From NCBI GenBank assembly GCA_005406025.1, contig BGZK01000086.1:62001-126000 (forward strand): a stretch of DNA of 64,000 nt, read 5' to 3'. The notes under the pieces are model-generated. The model searched no databases. It saw only the letters and a program-made list of their open reading frames with translations, and was not told where the DNA came from. Of the stretch, positions 60,581 to 64,000 are shown one piece after another. This DNA comes from Eumeta japonica. Lineage: Eukaryota > Arthropoda > Insecta > Lepidoptera > Psychidae. The position numbers and the translations under genes were made by a program. Position 1 is the first letter of the stretch; every line of letters begins with the position of its first letter.

Positions 60581-62756
60581 CTACAGTCTACTTAAAAACA
60601 CTATTTGTATCGAACAAAGAAATAAGTATGATAAATATCAATTTTTAGGGTTCTGAGACAAAATGCCTTATAGTTTCGTCATGTCCTTCCGCCCGTATGT
60701 CACAGGCATTTTATTTAGAAACGACAAGACGTATATTGGTGAAATTTATAGTGTAGGTGTATTGTTTAAACCGCCACTTCGCTTGGTAGTTAAAAAACAA
60801 AAATAAATATTTCGAGGGAGGGCACTCCATACATGTAACGAAAGCCGAAAAAAATTTTTTGTAAATATCAACGTGTGTCACATATTTCGACAATTCTTTT
60901 AAAAACATTTTAAAGTTTTTAAGAAATTTTTCCGAATACGATGAACAATTTCGGAAATAATCGCTCCGATATTAGTAGAAATTACCATGAAGATATGCTT
61001 TTTACTAGTGAAGTTTTTTGCACATCATATTTTTACATTTTGAGACTAGTGTCTTCATTGTCTTTTAACGCACTTAAAATATCGCCACTGAAGTGCTCAT
61101 AACTATTCTGTGAAGGAAACCAAAAAAAAAGTGAAACAACGTAGTTTTTTTCATTTGTAGTGCATTTCTTTGAAGTAACGGCCACGGCACCCTACACTGA
61201 GACGGTCCGACATGCTCTCGGCCGGTTTCTTTCTTTAAAATATTAGTTTAGAATTTTTTGTAGAATCGTATTTTTTTTCTCTCTCGCTCTTCGTTTCGTT
61301 TCATTATTCGACAATTAAGGTCGAGCCATAGAGTATCAAAGGCGTCGAAACAAGGCACTCCTCGCTTTTGTGCGGGCCTCTCACCGGCGCGGGGGCGGCC
61401 CTCCCTGTTCTCTTGCGCGAGGATCGTCTGTCCCGTGATCGTGTTTGGAACGAAGAGGGAACTTCGTATTTTATCGAAAATGCGATCTAGTGTGTGATTC
61501 TATCAATGCACATATCCAAATAATAAGTCGAACATGATTATGTAATTTTAATTTTTTATCAGTAAATAAGGTGTAAATTATCATTATTATGGTGAGACTT
61601 AAGTTGAACATTACACGCTTTTTAATCTCACGTAGACGTGGTAAGTGGCGCTTTGTGACAGTAGACAAAGAGAAAAGTTATGTGAAGAATTTTATATATA
61701 TATAGTAGTATTAGAGCAATAAAGAGAAAACGTATAGTTTCCTATAACAGCAATGGCTTTTGCCTACGACTCTGCCCGCATTACTATTTCGGATAGGGTT
61801 TTGATCGAAGTTTTGACCTTTTTAAAAGCCCGTTTCCATACCTGGTCCCGATCTTGACCCCAGTTCTGACTTCAACCCCTTTCCCCTTCTTCCCGCTGTC
61901 GCTTTCCTTCTCTCTCTATTCGTCATTTCATATTTTTCTATTTTTCTCTCTTTTCCCGCCTGTCGATTCTTATCGTCCTCCCCACTCTTCCCTCTCGCCA
62001 AATTAAGTGAGTATATATATATATTATAAACACATATTAAAGTCTCCTTATGTATATATACCTATGTATCATTTGTTGCGTGTTTATATAACACACAACA
62101 AATATTTTTATACTATAGAAGTTATGTAGTAGTGGAATAAACAATATACCGGGATTGATCATCCGATGTGATGCACTAAAATAGTTGCTGCTAAGTTACC
62201 TACAGCACCTAAATGTGTATTTATAAAACCTGAAACAGGTGATATACTCATTGATATAATTATATATAATAAATAAGGAAATTGAAAAAAGGACCCTGTG
62301 AATCGAACTAATGGTTCTTAAATTATAAACGCACAAACAGAGACATGCGCGGGGGCCTAGAGTATATCTTAAAGCTAAGTTTAAGGAATCTTAACTGAAG
62401 CGTCTCAATTAATATGCGAAGATTTAATACATGTAAAAAAGAATACAGAAATATATGAGAAAAACAGTGATGGACATAATTTTAATGCGAGAAATAAAAA
62501 TAAACTGTGTTTAAATGTTAGTCGACTACACAAACTCACGAATTTATTTAAGGGGCTCTGCGTGCGCATGTTCAATAGATCCTTGAAAATATATAAGATC
62601 TAGGCTTAAATAAATCTAAACTCATTTTTAAGCAAACGCTTCTTAAAGTATACAATTTATGAATATTTAGAGGACAATTATTCATGGAAATTTTTTGCGG
62701 GATCATTTCTTTATGTCATAGATTTATTCTGTTTGATTGTATGATACACTCAAATT
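60581..62756 (-). other. shakB upstream intron, no gene seen
   Basis: A CpG-rich patch lies at 61170-61450 next to a CT-rich run. Pyrimidine-rich sequence at 61840-61990 resembles the short-period repeat blocks at 36.9 and 38.5 kb. (AT)n lies at 62012. AAGATCTAGGCTTAAA at about 62597 repeats the motif after the 26.5-kb hairpins. Confidence 0.4.
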
Positions 62757-62935
62757 TGAAAATTTGAAAAGAGCCACACTCAAGTTTTTTGCTCGTTCTT
62801 TTTGAGAGGAAACTGTGTTCCGAAAAATGGAAAATTAGTAAAATGTAAATTCTTTAAGTATCGTGGCGTATTTTAAGTGCTATTCATAACTTATGAAACA
62901 AAGGTACATTTGAATTTGAGGACTACATATAAGTT
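62757..62935 (+). repeat. LINE 3' tail, worn copy
   Basis: AAAGAGCCACACTCAAGTTT, TTTGCTCGTTCTTTTTGAGA, GGAAACTG and GGCGTATTTTAAGTGCTATT follow the order of the tail at 58055, ending in TTTGAATTTG. Confidence 0.55.
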
Positions 62936-63486
62936 TATTCACTAACACGTTATAGCTTCTTATCGACGTGTGGTGACCATTATACGATTTGTTGCTAAGT
63001 CATTGCTGTTGTGTTGTATGAGGTTTTCTGTCGTATTGTGGGAGAGGTATGTTTACACGCGATAAGAAATGAAACTTGTAAAATCCTTTACAAATTGTAT
63101 ATCAAATCTGCTCACGCGAGAAGTCCTGATCGTTAAGTGGTCGTGAACTTTTCTTAACGAGTAGTCGAGACTAGAGGCCAGACTCGCGTCTCATAATGAA
63201 AGCTGTACAAGATCAGAAGTAAAACTAAGCCCTCTGTAGGTAGCTTGCCCTTAACTCGAGAAACGGTTAAAGGTGTTTCTTTTAATCATCTGTAAAAAAT
63301 AATGGAAGCACTAATTTTTCGAATACTCGGTTTGTGAAAGAAGACAAAAGATTTATGTATCATATGCACTAGACTATAGACTATATAAGAATATGGACTA
63401 CATTATTATAAAATGAAGTCACCATTATGTGAGGTACAAAATTAACATAATTGAAGCGAGTATCAACAATATTCGATGAATTAATA
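62936..63486 (-). other. Intron sequence, no feature seen
   Basis: AT-rich with nothing recognisable. Confidence 0.4.
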
Positions 63487-63988
63487 GTCTAAGATCCGGC
63501 ATTAGAAAAATGTACCCTCGTCTGTTAATTGAATCAAATAATGTATTAAAGGCAGATAATAGTATTATAAATTTATGAGAACAATGTCTGCTACCATAGT
63601 CCTGTTGCTACTAAAATTAATTAACAATTATTTTTGTAGTTCTTATGTTAATTGCACATCGCAAGTACAAAACTTTCGAATATGACGTTTTGCACCTTGT
63701 CACAAGAGGCAGCGACCTTTATGACGGCTGCAGCTACATGCAGCCAGGAGTAAACAGGAAGACGAACCGAACTTAAATCCCTTATTTATCAATTAAAGAA
63801 CATTAACGCGTATGTAAAGTTTACAAAACTCTAAATATATTTGACTGGCGGTATTAATGTTAATAGCAGAAGGACTACGATGGTAGAAATTGCTCTCATA
63901 AATTTATAATACTGTTATCTGCCTGTAGAACATTATTTGATTCAATTAACAGATGAGAGTGCGTTTTTCCAATGCCGGATCTTAGACC
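63487..63988. mobile_element. Foldback element with about 135-bp arms
   Basis: Left arm 63487-63623 and right arm about 63853-63988 are reverse complements: GTCTAAGATCCGGCATT, CTGTTAATTGAATCAAATAA, GGCAGATAA.AGTATTATAA and CTACCAT.GTAGTCC recur inverted. The 230-base centre is unique and non-coding. It ends 12 bases before the window edge. Confidence 0.8.
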
Positions 63989-64000
63989 ATAAAGTTTCAT

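Noticed and set aside
46495..64000. Search for the shakB N-terminal exon (YYQWVC segment)
   Set aside because: No matching sequence was found on the minus strand; the exon is taken to lie beyond the window.
1..64000. CRISPR arrays, operons, rRNA genes and bacterial-type regulatory sites
   Set aside because: None seen; the sequence is a eukaryotic nuclear genome and the tandem repeats here lack CRISPR layout.

Overview
The window is AT-rich eukaryotic nuclear DNA. Its genes are split by introns with GT-AG sites, and it is littered with decayed transposons. The gene content (two innexins and a secreted single-domain von Willebrand factor C protein) marks it as arthropod. The repeats (LINE 3' tails ending in GATTT-like runs, Helitrons of the TCTATACTAATA...CTRR type, a CCGACTTC-bearing foldback element) point to a moth or butterfly. 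Most open frames over 60 codons here are chance or transposon remains; the real coding exons are short and were found by splice sites, phase and protein-family match.

Layout. At the left end, on the plus strand, are the last two coding exons of an ogre/innexin-1 orthologue (5169-5330 and 6419-6476); the rest of that gene lies left of the window, so 1-5168 is read as its intron. In the middle, on the plus strand, is a complete three-exon gene (31457-34809) for a 106-residue secreted SVWC protein with eight domain cysteines, preceded by a good TATA box. On the right, on the minus strand, are the last three coding exons of a shaking-B gap-junction gene (46494 down to 42201); its N-terminal exons lie beyond 64000, so 46.5-64 kb is read as its intron. 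The two innexin genes converge on each other, with the SVWC gene between them.

Mobile DNA fills much of the rest: Jockey/CR1-type LINE remains at 1.87-3.03 kb, 28.56-30.24 kb and 34.89-35.63 kb; an RTE-like LINE at 27.49-28.54 kb and three 3' fragments of a related family; a dead mariner at 20.4-21.5 kb; a Helitron at 11.96-12.88 kb and two further Helitron ends; two large foldback elements; and several small MITE-like elements with clear terminal inverted repeats. A seven-unit 40-bp tandem repeat at 52.03-52.31 kb carries a splice-donor-like motif on the strand of shakB.

Innexins make invertebrate gap junctions and hemichannels; shaking-B forms electrical synapses and ogre acts in glia and neural precursors in flies. 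SVWC proteins (the Vago family) are secreted, often induced by infection or nutrition. Nothing in the sequence shows that these three genes act together; the grouping is positional.
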